A program made the translations under genes and the position numbers. From an uncultured Mycoplasmatota bacterium (lineage in GTDB: Bacteria; Bacillota_I; Bacilli_A; RF39; UBA660), in assembly GCA_946407055.1 (NCBI GenBank), contig CAMJMP010000032.1, positions 1 to 8,296 of the forward strand: a stretch of 8,296 nucleotides of DNA, written 5' to 3'. Below are positions 1 through 5,714 of the stretch, one piece after another; positions within the stretch are counted from its first letter, which is position 1; each line of letters starts with the position of its first letter. A model generated the notes under the pieces. That model did no database searches and was not told the origin of the DNA. It worked only from the letters and a program-made list of their open reading frames with translations.

Positions 1-365
1 GTACCTAAGTTATAAATAACTATGTTTTTACTTTCTAATGATTTTATAAATAGTTTATTTATTTTTAATAGTTTATTATCTAATAATTCTTGTTTTAATT
101 TAGATAAGAATTGTAATTTAGGAGAAGTATATGTTTGATTATTTATATATGTTAAGTTCTTTAAATAGATATCTGATATTTCATAAATAACATGATATTT
201 ATTCATGATATAAAGATTAGTATTAGAATCATAATCATAATAAAATAATCTATTAAATTCAGATAAAGTATATATTTTGATATTCTTTAAAGAACTACTA
301 AAACTCTTTAATAATTCTTTTTTATTGATACTAGATGTAATTATAATATCGGTATTATCAAACAT
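1..365 (-). CDS. N-terminus of a probable AddB-like / PD-(D/E)XK nuclease-family protein (truncated by window edge)
   Basis: An open minus-strand frame starts with ATG at 365-363 and runs without a stop to the left window edge, giving about 121 codons of a longer protein. AGGTGA (371-376) lies 5 nt before the ATG. The translation begins MFDNTDIIITSSINKKELL and contains KIYTLSEFNRLFYYDYDSNT followed by an alternating hydrophobic/aromatic stretch. From memory this N-terminus resembles the first domain of a PD-(D/E)XK nuclease-family, AddB/RexB-like protein found in RF39-type gut Bacilli, which would act in double-strand-break end processing. No nuclease or helicase motif falls in the visible part, so the name rests only on resemblance. 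Asn, Ile, Lys, Tyr and Leu dominate, as expected from the base composition. It follows a terminator and is probably its own unit, not part of the WXG100 cluster. That it is a real gene is well supported; its function is a guess. Confidence 0.5.
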   Translation of the reverse strand, partial: MFDNTDIIITSSINKKELLKSFSSSLKNIKIYTLSEFNRLFYYDYDSNTNLYIMNKYHVIYEISDIYLKNLTYINNQTYTSPKLQFLSKLKQELLDNKLLKINKLFIKSLESKNIVIYNLG

Positions 366-382
366 ATTTATCACCTAAGAAT

Positions 383-391
383 ATTTTATCA
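383..391 (-). promoter_or_regulatory. Possible extended -10 promoter of the nuclease-family gene
   Basis: The minus strand reads TGATAAAAT, an extended -10 form (TG-n-TAAAAT), just after the upstream terminator. There is no convincing -35 box. Initiation about 7 nt downstream would fall at the ribosome site, giving an almost leaderless message of about 10 nt, so the call is weak. Confidence 0.3.
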
Positions 392-394
392 TAG

Positions 395-429
395 ATAAAA
401 AATTAAGAGTAGATTTTATCTACTCTTAA
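395..429 (-). terminator. Intrinsic terminator of the thioredoxin-like gene
   Basis: A 12-bp perfect stem (403-414 with 418-429; core AAGAGTAGAT/ATCTACTCTT) has a 3-nt loop, and on the minus strand a T-run (TTTTTTAT, 395-402) follows. The loop overlaps the TAA stop codon (416-418) of the gene it ends, and the 5' arm of the stem is coding sequence. Confidence 0.85.
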
Positions 430-1138
430 AGCCTTGTTCTTCTAGTAATATTGAGATATTTTCTTCCTTCCAATTGTTATTATTAACATATACTTTATTC
501 TTATCTAAAATAAGAATTGTTGGATATGAAGATATTTGATATTCATTAACTATGTTACTCTTTGATTCTCTAGATATATTATTGATATTTAAAATATTTA
601 TAGAGATATCATAATTAAATATTAAATGATTAGTAATTGTTTGATAATCATTATTATCAACTATTAAATATATTTGTTTATTGTTTGTTTTAGATATCTT
701 TTTTACATTAGTAAGATTACTATTTATATTTAAATAAGTTTTAATATTTTTGTAATAAGTTTCTTCTTCTTTAGATAGATATCTATTACAATGTTCTTTA
801 TTAATACATAAAGAGTTATCTTCTAAATAGAAAGTATATTTTGAGGAGATTATTTGATTGTTTTCTTCTCTGTAAGAATTAGATTCTTGATAATAGTATT
901 CAGTATTATCTTGATAATCTATAGTTTTAGTATAGTAATAGATACCATTATCTAATCTAATCATGATACTGGTTGTACTATATAATTCATTATTTATATA
1001 GCTTTCGATAGTTTCTGAATAAGTACCGTTATATTTATAGATTTCTTCTTCATCTTTATTATTTATATTAAGTATTAATAAGATTGTTAGAAGAATAATT
1101 ATTATAAACATGATAACTGGTATTATTTTATTCTTCAT
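416..1138 (-). CDS. Membrane-anchored protein with degenerate thioredoxin-like C-terminus
   Basis: A 240-residue protein of unknown function. I choose ATG 1138-1136 rather than the in-frame GTG at 1147 because AGGTGA (1144-1149) sits at the right distance from the ATG and would overlap the GTG. After two Lys-containing N-terminal residues comes one strongly hydrophobic helix (about residues 4-24), then a polar Asn/Glu/Tyr-rich region, so it is most likely anchored with its body outside. The last third looks like a thioredoxin-fold half: KQIYLIVD as a beta strand, a helix, ISINILNI as a second strand, then EYQISSYPTILILDKNKV, where Tyr-Pro-Thr matches the cis-Pro loop of thioredoxins. No CXXC is present. 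The only cysteines (about 110 and 116) lie upstream in LCINKEHC and could form a disulfide. It has its own promoter and terminator. A redox or bacteriocin-accessory-like role is inference only. Confidence 0.6.
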   Translation of the reverse strand: MKNKIIPVIMFIIIILLTILLILNINNKDEEEIYKYNGTYSETIESYINNELYSTTSIMIRLDNGIYYYTKTIDYQDNTEYYYQESNSYREENNQIISSKYTFYLEDNSLCINKEHCNRYLSKEEETYYKNIKTYLNINSNLTNVKKISKTNNKQIYLIVDNNDYQTITNHLIFNYDISINILNINNISRESKSNIVNEYQISSYPTILILDKNKVYVNNNNWKEENISILLEEQGFKSR

Positions 1139-1157
1139 AGGTATCACCTGGTTATGT

Positions 1158-1166
1158 ATTATAACA
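1158..1166 (-). promoter_or_regulatory. Extended -10 promoter of the thioredoxin-like gene
   Basis: The minus strand reads TGTTATAAT, a perfect extended -10. The expected start near 1151 gives a leader of roughly 13 nt before ATG 1138. Any -35 region would fall inside the preceding terminator hairpin and does not match consensus. The same 12-nt string TTATGTTATAAT occurs in the promoter of the NPETG protein at 8200-8211. Confidence 0.6.
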
Positions 1167-1167
1167 T

Positions 1168-1193
1168 AAAAAAACTGAGATTTCTCAGTTTTT
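1168..1193 (-). terminator. Intrinsic terminator at the end of the WXG100 cluster
   Basis: A hairpin with core AACTGAG (1173-1179) and CTCAGTT (1184-1190) extends into flanking A/T pairs, for about 10 bp in all. On the minus strand it is followed by a T-run (1168-1174). The TAA stop of the last WXG100 gene (1192-1194) overlaps the 5' base of the stem. Confidence 0.85.
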
Positions 1194-1500
1194 AAATGTT
1201 TATATTGTTATACATACTACTAACAGCATTGTTATCTGCTACTTCGTAGTTTTCTAATGATACATTGATCTTTTCAGCGAAATCATTACAAATAACTTGT
1301 AAACGTTGAATATCACTTTGTAATTTATCTAGGATTGGTTTAGCTTGTGCAGCTGCTGTACCATTCCATACATTACCATCTTCACCAATTGTTGAAGATT
1401 GTTTCATATAATTTTGAATTGGGTCATCTAAACTTTCTACAGTAGAAACAAGTCCTCTTACTGCTTCTTCTAAAGACCCATATTTTACAGTTCCATCCAT
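1192..1500 (-). CDS. WXG100 family protein (EsxA/EsxB-like)
   Basis: A 102-residue helical-hairpin protein of the WXG100 family, small substrates and co-export partners of type VII secretion (ESX/Yuk). The turn motif is W45-N-G47 in DGNVWNGTAAA, midway between two amphipathic helices as in the family. Near the C-terminus YEVAD (85-89) fits the YxxxD/E export signal. There is no signal peptide and no membrane segment. One Cys (71) is present. The start ATG (1500-1498) has AGGAGG 8 nt upstream. It is the second gene of a unit with another WXG100 gene ending 12 bp upstream, the usual arrangement of partners that form a heterodimer, so a complex between the two is a reasonable inference. The terminator follows at its stop codon. 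The family call is secure; whether it acts as partner, effector or structural component cannot be read from sequence. Confidence 0.9.
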   Translation of the reverse strand: MDGTVKYGSLEEAVRGLVSTVESLDDPIQNYMKQSSTIGEDGNVWNGTAAAQAKPILDKLQSDIQRLQVICNDFAEKINVSLENYEVADNNAVSSMYNNINI

Positions 1501-1512
1501 TATTAATTCCTC

Positions 1513-1833
1513 CTAATTATAATCTGTAAGATCGTTAATTTGTGAAGTGTTAGTTTCTTCTGCTTGTTCATATTCATTAGCAGCACCAGTTAAAGTTGGT
1601 CCTAGTGCTTCTAAGTTAGCTAAATCTTCTTCAATTGAAGCTTTGATTACTTCGAATTTTTCAGCAAAAGTTTCTGATGCTTCACTCTTCCATGAATCAT
1701 TAGAAGTAACTTGACCTACTATATTTTTTACCTTTGTAAAAATTGTATTAACGTCTCCTGAAATATTTTTCATTTGGTTTCCTACTTCTGTTAGTTCTTG
1801 AGTAGTAACACCTAAAGTTCCGGTTGCACTCAT
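1513..1833 (-). CDS. WXG100 family protein, W-K-S variant
   Basis: A 106-residue WXG100-like protein and first gene of the short two-gene unit. The layout is helix (about 9-41), turn with W48-K-S50 in place of W-x-G, and helix (about 52-95). YEQAE (88-92) matches the YxxxD/E type VII export signal in the expected place after helix two. It has no Cys, signal peptide or membrane segment. The ATG (1833-1831) has AGGAGG 7 nt upstream. A promoter with good -35 and -10 boxes and a palindrome over the -35 lies in the 81-bp gap before it, so this pair can be transcribed apart from the four genes upstream, or also by read-through since I see no U-tract terminator there. It most likely pairs with the following WXG100 protein. 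The Gly-to-Ser change at the turn is tolerated in family members, so this is not evidence of decay. Confidence 0.88.
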   Translation of the reverse strand: MSATGTLGVTTQELTEVGNQMKNISGDVNTIFTKVKNIVGQVTSNDSWKSEASETFAEKFEVIKASIEEDLANLEALGPTLTGAANEYEQAEETNTSQINDLTDYN

Positions 1834-1861
1834 CCGTATTCCTCCTAACCTATCTAATTAA

Positions 1862-1890
1862 ATTATATTATTTATTGTAGACAACTGCAA
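1862..1890 (-). promoter_or_regulatory. Sigma-A-type promoter for the two-gene WXG100 unit
   Basis: On the minus strand a -35 TTGCAG (1885-1890) is followed by an exact 17-nt spacer and a perfect -10 TATAAT (1862-1867). The expected start near 1855 gives a leader of about 20 nt before ATG 1833. The segment from the -10 into the leader (1849-1868) is almost identical to that of the other WXG100 promoter at 4721-4740. Confidence 0.75.
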
Positions 1891-1911
1891 GTAAACTTAC
1901 ATGCACTTGTC
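1880..1911. promoter_or_regulatory. 32-bp imperfect palindrome over the -35 box: candidate operator
   Basis: Pairing the two ends inward gives matched arms GACAA/TTGTC, TGCA/TGCA and GTAA/TTAC, separated by single mismatches: 13 of the 15 outer positions pair, with a 2-nt unpaired centre. The left half (+ coordinates) contains the whole -35 hexamer (1885-1890). It lies 3' of the protease gene stop and lacks a following T-run on the minus strand, so it looks more like a repressor/activator site than a terminator. As RNA it could still form a hairpin protecting the 3' end of the upstream message. Confidence 0.5.
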
Positions 1912-1914
1912 ACA

Positions 1915-2880
1915 TTATGCTTTTGCTGCTCCGCTGATACTTGCTTTGAATGTTTCTGTTGGTCCATAAGCAAGATATTTACCACCTTGATTGTATAGTT
2001 TTCTATTACGATCAGATAGTCTTTGAACTTTACCATCAACACAGTCAAGAACTAGGATCTTGTCTGGTGTTAAGTCTTCAGCACTCTTAACACTTGAATC
2101 GTAACCTACTACAGTTACTAAGTGTCTCCAACCTTTGTATGTCATTCTTTGAGTAACCTGTAATACTACTGGGTTACCTTCATTAACTTCGTTATATACA
2201 TAATTAAGAATGTCTTGTTCATTTTCTGAAACACAGCCTTCATTCATTCTTGTAGCTGGTGAGCCACCACGGTCGGCCATAGTACCTTTATTTGTATATG
2301 TACCTCTTAATAAGTCACAGCCATAATATTGAGATAGTAACATACAATCTCCACCTAATAGACCAGCATTTTGATAGATACCATATTTTTGTAAATATGC
2401 TTCGTAATCTTCTACTGCTGTAGGTGTGTCGATCATGTAGAATTTTTGTGTCTTACCTTCTGAATCAGTATATGTATATTCTTTTAAATGTTCGCCTAGA
2501 CGAGCTTTTAATTCTTCTCTTTCTTTTTGTGCTGCTGTTGTCATGACAGGAGCAGTAATCTTAGTGAATAAATCAGTAAATTCAGTATTAAATGTTACTA
2601 TTTCGTTCATACCAGATACACTGAATCCAGCTAAGTTACCTTCTAAAGCATTTAATTCACTATTGAATCCAGTTAACCAAGTATCTGAATTAGCGTAACC
2701 TTTTTCTAATCTATCCATACCTTCTTTTAATCTAGTACTTAAAGATCCAATTTCAGTGCCAGAAAGTTTATTTAGATATGAGCCACTAAAATCACTATTT
2801 ACACCTTTTATTGTGCCGCTCATACCACTTAATTCTCCTGTAGCAGTACCTAAGGCAGCTAAATCTACTTCAAAATCCAT
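1915..2880 (-). CDS. WXG/LXG-like domain fused to C39/papain-like cysteine protease; probable type VII effector
   Basis: A 321-residue protein, last of the four-gene unit; ATG 2880-2878 has AGGAGG 6 nt upstream. Residues 1-110 are helical and Gly/Ser-rich with LSG (39-41) and W68-L-T-G, resembling the N-terminal export modules of LXG/WXG100 proteins, though divergent. Residues 145-307 look like a papain-fold protease of the C39-like type: GGDCMLLSQYYG places a nucleophile-like Cys179 at a helix start, GNPVVLQVTQ (236-244) is the usual strand before the catalytic His, RHLVTVVGYD gives His253, and ILVLDCVDG gives Asp279, followed by an aromatic end (KYLAYGP). Order and spacing of Cys, His and Asp fit the family. 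There is no N-terminal signal peptide, which agrees with type VII export. Three other cysteines (188, 216, 280) are present. The likely role is a secreted protease acting on a neighbouring cell or host surface, or processing of exported substrates. No immunity gene is recognisable next to it. The protease fold is fairly sure; the target is unknown. Confidence 0.7.
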   Translation of the reverse strand: MDFEVDLAALGTATGELSGMSGTIKGVNSDFSGSYLNKLSGTEIGSLSTRLKEGMDRLEKGYANSDTWLTGFNSELNALEGNLAGFSVSGMNEIVTFNTEFTDLFTKITAPVMTTAAQKEREELKARLGEHLKEYTYTDSEGKTQKFYMIDTPTAVEDYEAYLQKYGIYQNAGLLGGDCMLLSQYYGCDLLRGTYTNKGTMADRGGSPATRMNEGCVSENEQDILNYVYNEVNEGNPVVLQVTQRMTYKGWRHLVTVVGYDSSVKSAEDLTPDKILVLDCVDGKVQRLSDRNRKLYNQGGKYLAYGPTETFKASISGAAKA

Positions 2881-2894
2881 ATGTATCCTCCTAT

Positions 2895-3305
2895 CTATTT
2901 TAGAGCATTTATTTTTTGTTCACAGTCTTCCATTATTTTTTCTTTGGCTTCTAGATTTAAACGCCATGAGTTTAAATCAGATTCCGGTGTATCTTCAGTG
3001 GCATTTTTAATATAACCTTTATATGTTAATGCCGCTTCTTTAGCGTCATTATATTGTTGAACTAAACCTGCTGCATTATCTAAGTTATCTAATGCTGCCA
3101 GTATTTCAGGATATACTTCACCATCTATTTTGCCAAACGCTTCTTTTAATGTTGCTTTACAAGTTGCTTTCCACATACTATCTGTTAGAGAAGCATCAAA
3201 TGATTGTAATTTTGTTTGATTTGTTGTTATTTTTTGGCGTAATGAAGAAGTAGCACTTGTTATACTTCCTGGATCAATGTTTTTATATAAATCATAATTT
3301 GCCAT
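2895..3305 (-). CDS. Divergent WXG100-like helical protein
   Basis: A 136-residue, almost wholly helical protein; ATG 3305-3303 has AAGGAGG 6 nt upstream, and the next gene starts 14 bp after its stop. Helix one spans about 14-40, then comes a turn with Trp45 in DSMWKATCKATLKEAF, where W-K-A replaces W-x-G, then a second helix to about 100. Unlike standard members it carries about 35 extra residues, a charged third helix (about 110-135). No YxxxD/E is seen in the usual C-terminal place. Cys49 and Cys128 are present. Its position between two enzyme-bearing WXG-type proteins suggests it is a dedicated partner or targeting factor for one of them, like the small helical proteins encoded beside LXG toxins. 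An immunity role is less likely given the Trp turn, but cannot be excluded. Confidence 0.65.
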   Translation of the reverse strand: MANYDLYKNIDPGSITSATSSLRQKITTNQTKLQSFDASLTDSMWKATCKATLKEAFGKIDGEVYPEILAALDNLDNAAGLVQQYNDAKEAALTYKGYIKNATEDTPESDLNSWRLNLEAKEKIMEDCEQKINALK

Positions 3306-3316
3306 ATTAATCCTCC

Positions 3317-4411
3317 TTACACCGCAACTCCACTTGTTGAAATGGTTGTACTCTTTAATTGTACTGATACTGTTTCTTTAGAAACTTGAGCATTAGTATC
3401 AAGGACACTTCCTTTATTGAACATGCTGCTAACTGGCTTGTCACTATCCCATTCAAGACCCCAAGTCTTAGTTGTTGGGTTACCTTTTTCAAGGAATGTT
3501 TTTCTTTCAACTTCGAATTCAAGAACATTAATCTTACCATCTGTAAGTTTGTGTCCCCATTCTGAACCAGCATCACTACCCTTAGAATCAGCTATAAGTG
3601 CTGGAACTGTTGAACCATCTGATAGTTTAATATCAACACAATCACCTACAGCACCAAACTTAGTAGATAATGCAACTAAGTAACGGTCATGTCCATTTAC
3701 GTTAATGACGGCAATACCATTCTTAAAGCGTGAACCTTGTTTCTTCCAAATTTCAGCAACTTTATTTTGATCAGATCCATCTTTCCAAGACATTTCTTTT
3801 CCAGTATTAATCCAATAATCGTAACCAGTTACTGTGTAACCACCTTGGTCAACACTACTTGGAACAGAAACTGTTTGACCAGCCATTCCTTGTGGAGTTT
3901 CGCCTCCACCACCGCCACCACCGGTGTAGCCGCCAGTGTTTCCACCAGTGTTACCTCCTGTGTTACCACCAGTGTTGCTTCCTTTTTTATCTTTATCAGC
4001 ACCATATGTTTCATCGGTATCTTTTTTAGATTTAGTAGGATCTCCTGCTTTTAGTGTCAAGTCAGGGTCTGGATATTTACTTACATCCAAATTATCAATA
4101 TGTGATTGGCCACCAACTAAATCAATTAATTTATTTAATGTTTCTTTACCTAATGTATCATAACCATCAGATACAACTGTTAAATACATAACTGAGTAAG
4201 CTAATTGTTCTTTAGCTTTAGGTAATTTATCAACTAAGTTTTTAAATTCTGATTGGAAATTTTCAGATGCTTCACCTTCCCATGCTGGATATGAAATTTT
4301 ATCTGCAGCAGCATTGGCAGCATCGATTGTTGATTCAAATTCACCTGCTAATGATGTAATACTTTGGCAGGAATCATTAATTGAATCAAAATTCATACTT
4401 TGTTTTCCCAT
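3317..4411 (-). CDS. WXG100 domain fused via Gly-rich linker to a double-psi-barrel-like domain; probable type VII effector
   Basis: A 364-residue protein; the ATG (4411-4409) begins 1 nt after the TAG of the preceding WXG100 gene and has GAGGTG inside that gene's end, so the two are translationally close-coupled. Residues 6-95 form a WXG100 domain with W44-E-G46 in PAWEGEASENF. A Lys/Asp-rich stretch (about 110-143) leads to an Asn-Thr-Gly-Gly repeat and poly-Gly linker (145-170). The C-terminal domain (about 190-335) is beta-rich: RYLVALSTKFGAVGDCVDI, LSDGSTVPALIADSKG and INVLEFEV. This resembles the double-psi beta-barrel type found in RlpA/3D-type and some phage-lysin proteins (small Gly turn, DG hairpin, Asp275 in the strand-end position), which often act on peptidoglycan. 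I infer, without alignment, a wall-active or substrate-binding effector. No signal peptide; export would use the WXG100 part. The WXG100 call is secure, the C-terminal fold moderate, the activity unproven. Confidence 0.7.
   Translation of the reverse strand: MGKQSMNFDSINDSCQSITSLAGEFESTIDAANAAADKISYPAWEGEASENFQSEFKNLVDKLPKAKEQLAYSVMYLTVVSDGYDTLGKETLNKLIDLVGGQSHIDNLDVSKYPDPDLTLKAGDPTKSKKDTDETYGADKDKKGSNTGGNTGGNTGGNTGGYTGGGGGGGETPQGMAGQTVSVPSSVDQGGYTVTGYDYWINTGKEMSWKDGSDQNKVAEIWKKQGSRFKNGIAVINVNGHDRYLVALSTKFGAVGDCVDIKLSDGSTVPALIADSKGSDAGSEWGHKLTDGKINVLEFEVERKTFLEKGNPTTKTWGLEWDSDKPVSSMFNKGSVLDTNAQVSKETVSVQLKSTTISTSGVAV
3917..3976 (-). repeat. 12-bp tandem repeat encoding an Asn-Thr-Gly-Gly linker
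   Basis: Four in-frame copies of a 12-bp unit encoding NTGG (3929-3976) are followed by one YTGG unit (3917-3928) and then a run of Gly codons. Copies differ at third codon positions. The array joins the WXG100 domain to the C-terminal domain and is the most GC-rich patch of its neighbourhood. Copy number could vary between strains. Confidence 0.85.
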
Positions 4412-4412
4412 A

Positions 4413-4709
4413 CTACACCTCTATCTTATCAGCAGCGAATTTATCATCTAGGCTTTTATATTGGGCAGGTACATCTGAAAGAAATTCAATATAACTATTA
4501 AAACTATTAATGTAATTGTTTAAAGATTCTGAATAATCTTCTCTCATTTTAAGCGTGTACTTAGTGGCATCGGCACCTTCCCATGCTTCATTAATCTTGT
4601 CTAGTTCTGTGTTAAGTTTTTTAGTATAACCATCTAAATTTGTTTTTTCTTCTTCAAGTTTAGCGACTATACTTTTTACTTCAGCTTCAGTATAACCAAC
4701 TTTACCCAT
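4413..4709 (-). CDS. WXG100 family protein, first gene of the effector unit
   Basis: A 98-residue canonical WXG100 protein. Two ATGs are possible: 4718 (three residues longer) and 4709. I choose 4709 because AGGGA (4719-4723) lies directly against the first ATG but 9 nt from the second. Layout: helix (about 7-39), turn W43-E-G45 in NEAWEGADAT, helix (about 48-88), and YKSLD (84-88) matching the YxxxD/E export signal. No Cys, signal peptide or membrane helix. It heads a four-gene unit with its own extended -10 promoter, and its TAG stop is 1 nt from the ATG of the WXG100-enzyme fusion. Such tight coupling suggests this small protein is the heterodimer partner that escorts the fusion to the type VII machinery. 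The family call is secure; the partner role is inference from gene order. Confidence 0.9.
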   Translation of the reverse strand: MGKVGYTEAEVKSIVAKLEEEKTNLDGYTKKLNTELDKINEAWEGADATKYTLKMREDYSESLNNYINSFNSYIEFLSDVPAQYKSLDDKFAADKIEV

Positions 4710-4733
4710 ATGAATCATTCCCTATCTTATTAA

Positions 4734-4742
4734 ATTATATCA
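4734..4742 (-). promoter_or_regulatory. Extended -10 promoter of the four-gene WXG100 effector unit
   Basis: The minus strand reads TGATATAAT, a perfect extended -10; the -35 region (near 4757-4762) is poor, as is usual for that class. Expected start near 4727, leader about 18 nt. The segment 4721-4740 matches 1849-1868 at the other WXG100 promoter in 19 of 20 positions. Confidence 0.65.
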
Positions 4743-4766
4743 TACTAGAGAAGATTTTTGCATAGT

Positions 4767-4782
4767 TTAAATGGGCATTTAA
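4767..4782. promoter_or_regulatory. 16-bp dyad upstream of the WXG100 effector promoter: possible operator
   Basis: A 7-bp perfect inverted repeat with 2-nt centre, TTAAATG-CC-CATTTAA on the minus strand, lies roughly 40-55 bp upstream of the expected start, between the sortase terminator and the promoter. It could be an activator site. It is AT-rich, so chance is possible, and it does not resemble the 32-bp palindrome at 1880-1911. Confidence 0.3.
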
Positions 4783-4786
4783 CACA

Positions 4787-4815
4787 TTAAAAAAATCGAA
4801 TTTATTATTCGATTT
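4787..4815 (-). terminator. Intrinsic terminator of the sortase gene
   Basis: A 9-bp stem AAATCGAAT/ATTCGATTT (4793-4801 with 4807-4815) and 5-nt loop are followed on the minus strand by a run of seven T (4787-4793 region). It begins 4 nt after the sortase TAA. Confidence 0.88.
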
Positions 4816-4819
4816 ATCC

Positions 4820-5689
4820 TTATATTAATTTACCCATTACTAAAAGATTAGCACGGTAGTATTTATGGTAATAATTATTATCCATTGCACAAGTTTGAAG
4901 TATTAAGATTTTATCATTACCTGATACTTCTACTCCTGTGTCATATTCAGATAAACTTTTATACCATTTAACTGTTTCATCCCATTCAGTATCTGTATAA
5001 TAAGTATTTCTAAAATACTCTAATCCATCATCATATGGACCATTAGCTACAGATATATATACTGAGAAGATTTCATATTTATATGTACGTCCACCATAGT
5101 TGATTGTTATATATTTATGTCCATTATAGAATCCTTGATTATTATGATAACTTTGTAAGAAATTGAATGGTGAACGACCATCTTTAGCACTATGTGCATA
5201 GATGAGTGTTTTTCTTGTATTAAAGTTAGTTCTATCATCTATGATAGGCATTCCCACATTATTATAGTTACCATTTAAATCATGATCTAGGTAGAAATAT
5301 GAACCATCATCCATGATTATATTACGATAGAAATTTGAATTATTAATAGATATATTACCTAAATTAAATTTCTCTTCTAAACTTATTTCTTCTTTTACTT
5401 CTTGTTTAACTACTGGAGAAGTAGCTGCTGGTCGTGGTTGATGTGGCACAACTACTTTTTCTACTATTACTACTCTATCTTTTATTTCTACTTCTGGAAT
5501 TGTACCAACATATGCAATTAAGGCAGCATTACCAGATGTATCATAGGTAGTTGTAATTGGACTTTTATAATTATTAACATTTACTTCTTTTGAATGTGTT
5601 TTAATTACTAATGTTGGTGATAACACTAACATACAAAATGTAAATAAACACATAATAAAGAAGAACGTATATTTAAACCCCTTTTTCAT
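4820..5689 (-). CDS. Class B-like sortase
   Basis: A 289-residue membrane-anchored transpeptidase that would join proteins bearing an LPxTG/NPxTG-type signal to the cell wall or to each other. I choose ATG 5689-5687 over an in-frame TTG at 5695: AAGGGG lies 8 nt before the ATG but only 2 nt before the TTG. Residues 1-30 form a signal anchor, 60-105 a Val/Pro-rich stalk, and 115-289 the catalytic barrel. Catalytic residues fit the family: His166 in TLIYAHSAKDG, Cys267 in LILQTCAMD, Arg279 in YYRANLLVMGKL. The YLDHDLNGNYNNVG segment, the FNFLQSY after His and the roughly 100 residues between His and Cys match class B rather than class A. Ala-His-Ser replaces the usual Gly-His-Asn. It has its own promoter and terminator and lies next to the NPETG surface protein, its probable substrate. 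Class is likely; heme-type SrtB function is not implied, since no iron genes are present. Confidence 0.9.
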   Translation of the reverse strand: MKKGFKYTFFFIMCLFTFCMLVLSPTLVIKTHSKEVNVNNYKSPITTTYDTSGNAALIAYVGTIPEVEIKDRVVIVEKVVVPHQPRPAATSPVVKQEVKEEISLEEKFNLGNISINNSNFYRNIIMDDGSYFYLDHDLNGNYNNVGMPIIDDRTNFNTRKTLIYAHSAKDGRSPFNFLQSYHNNQGFYNGHKYITINYGGRTYKYEIFSVYISVANGPYDDGLEYFRNTYYTDTEWDETVKWYKSLSEYDTGVEVSGNDKILILQTCAMDNNYYHKYYRANLLVMGKLI

Positions 5690-5714
5690 ACTCAAAACCC
5701 CTTCTGATGATATA

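Noticed and set aside
1834..1914. Terminator between the protease gene and the WXG100 pair
   Set aside because: The palindrome there has no T-run downstream on the minus strand and overlaps the -35 box, so a regulatory site is the better reading; read-through remains possible.
2756..3010. Plus-strand open frame of 84 codons
   Set aside because: It overlaps two well-supported minus-strand genes across their junction, has no convincing ribosome site, and its translation looks like an antisense shadow.
3355..4014. Minus-strand open frames in another register (3355-3576, 3829-4014)
   Set aside because: They lie inside the same gene in an alternative frame, without ribosome sites; one only reads the NTGG repeat out of frame.
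3417..4163. Three plus-strand open frames (3417-3683, 3737-4054, 3936-4163)
   Set aside because: All are antisense to the WXG100-barrel fusion gene; the Pro/Val/Thr-rich translations are the reverse of its Gly-rich repeat and domain codons.
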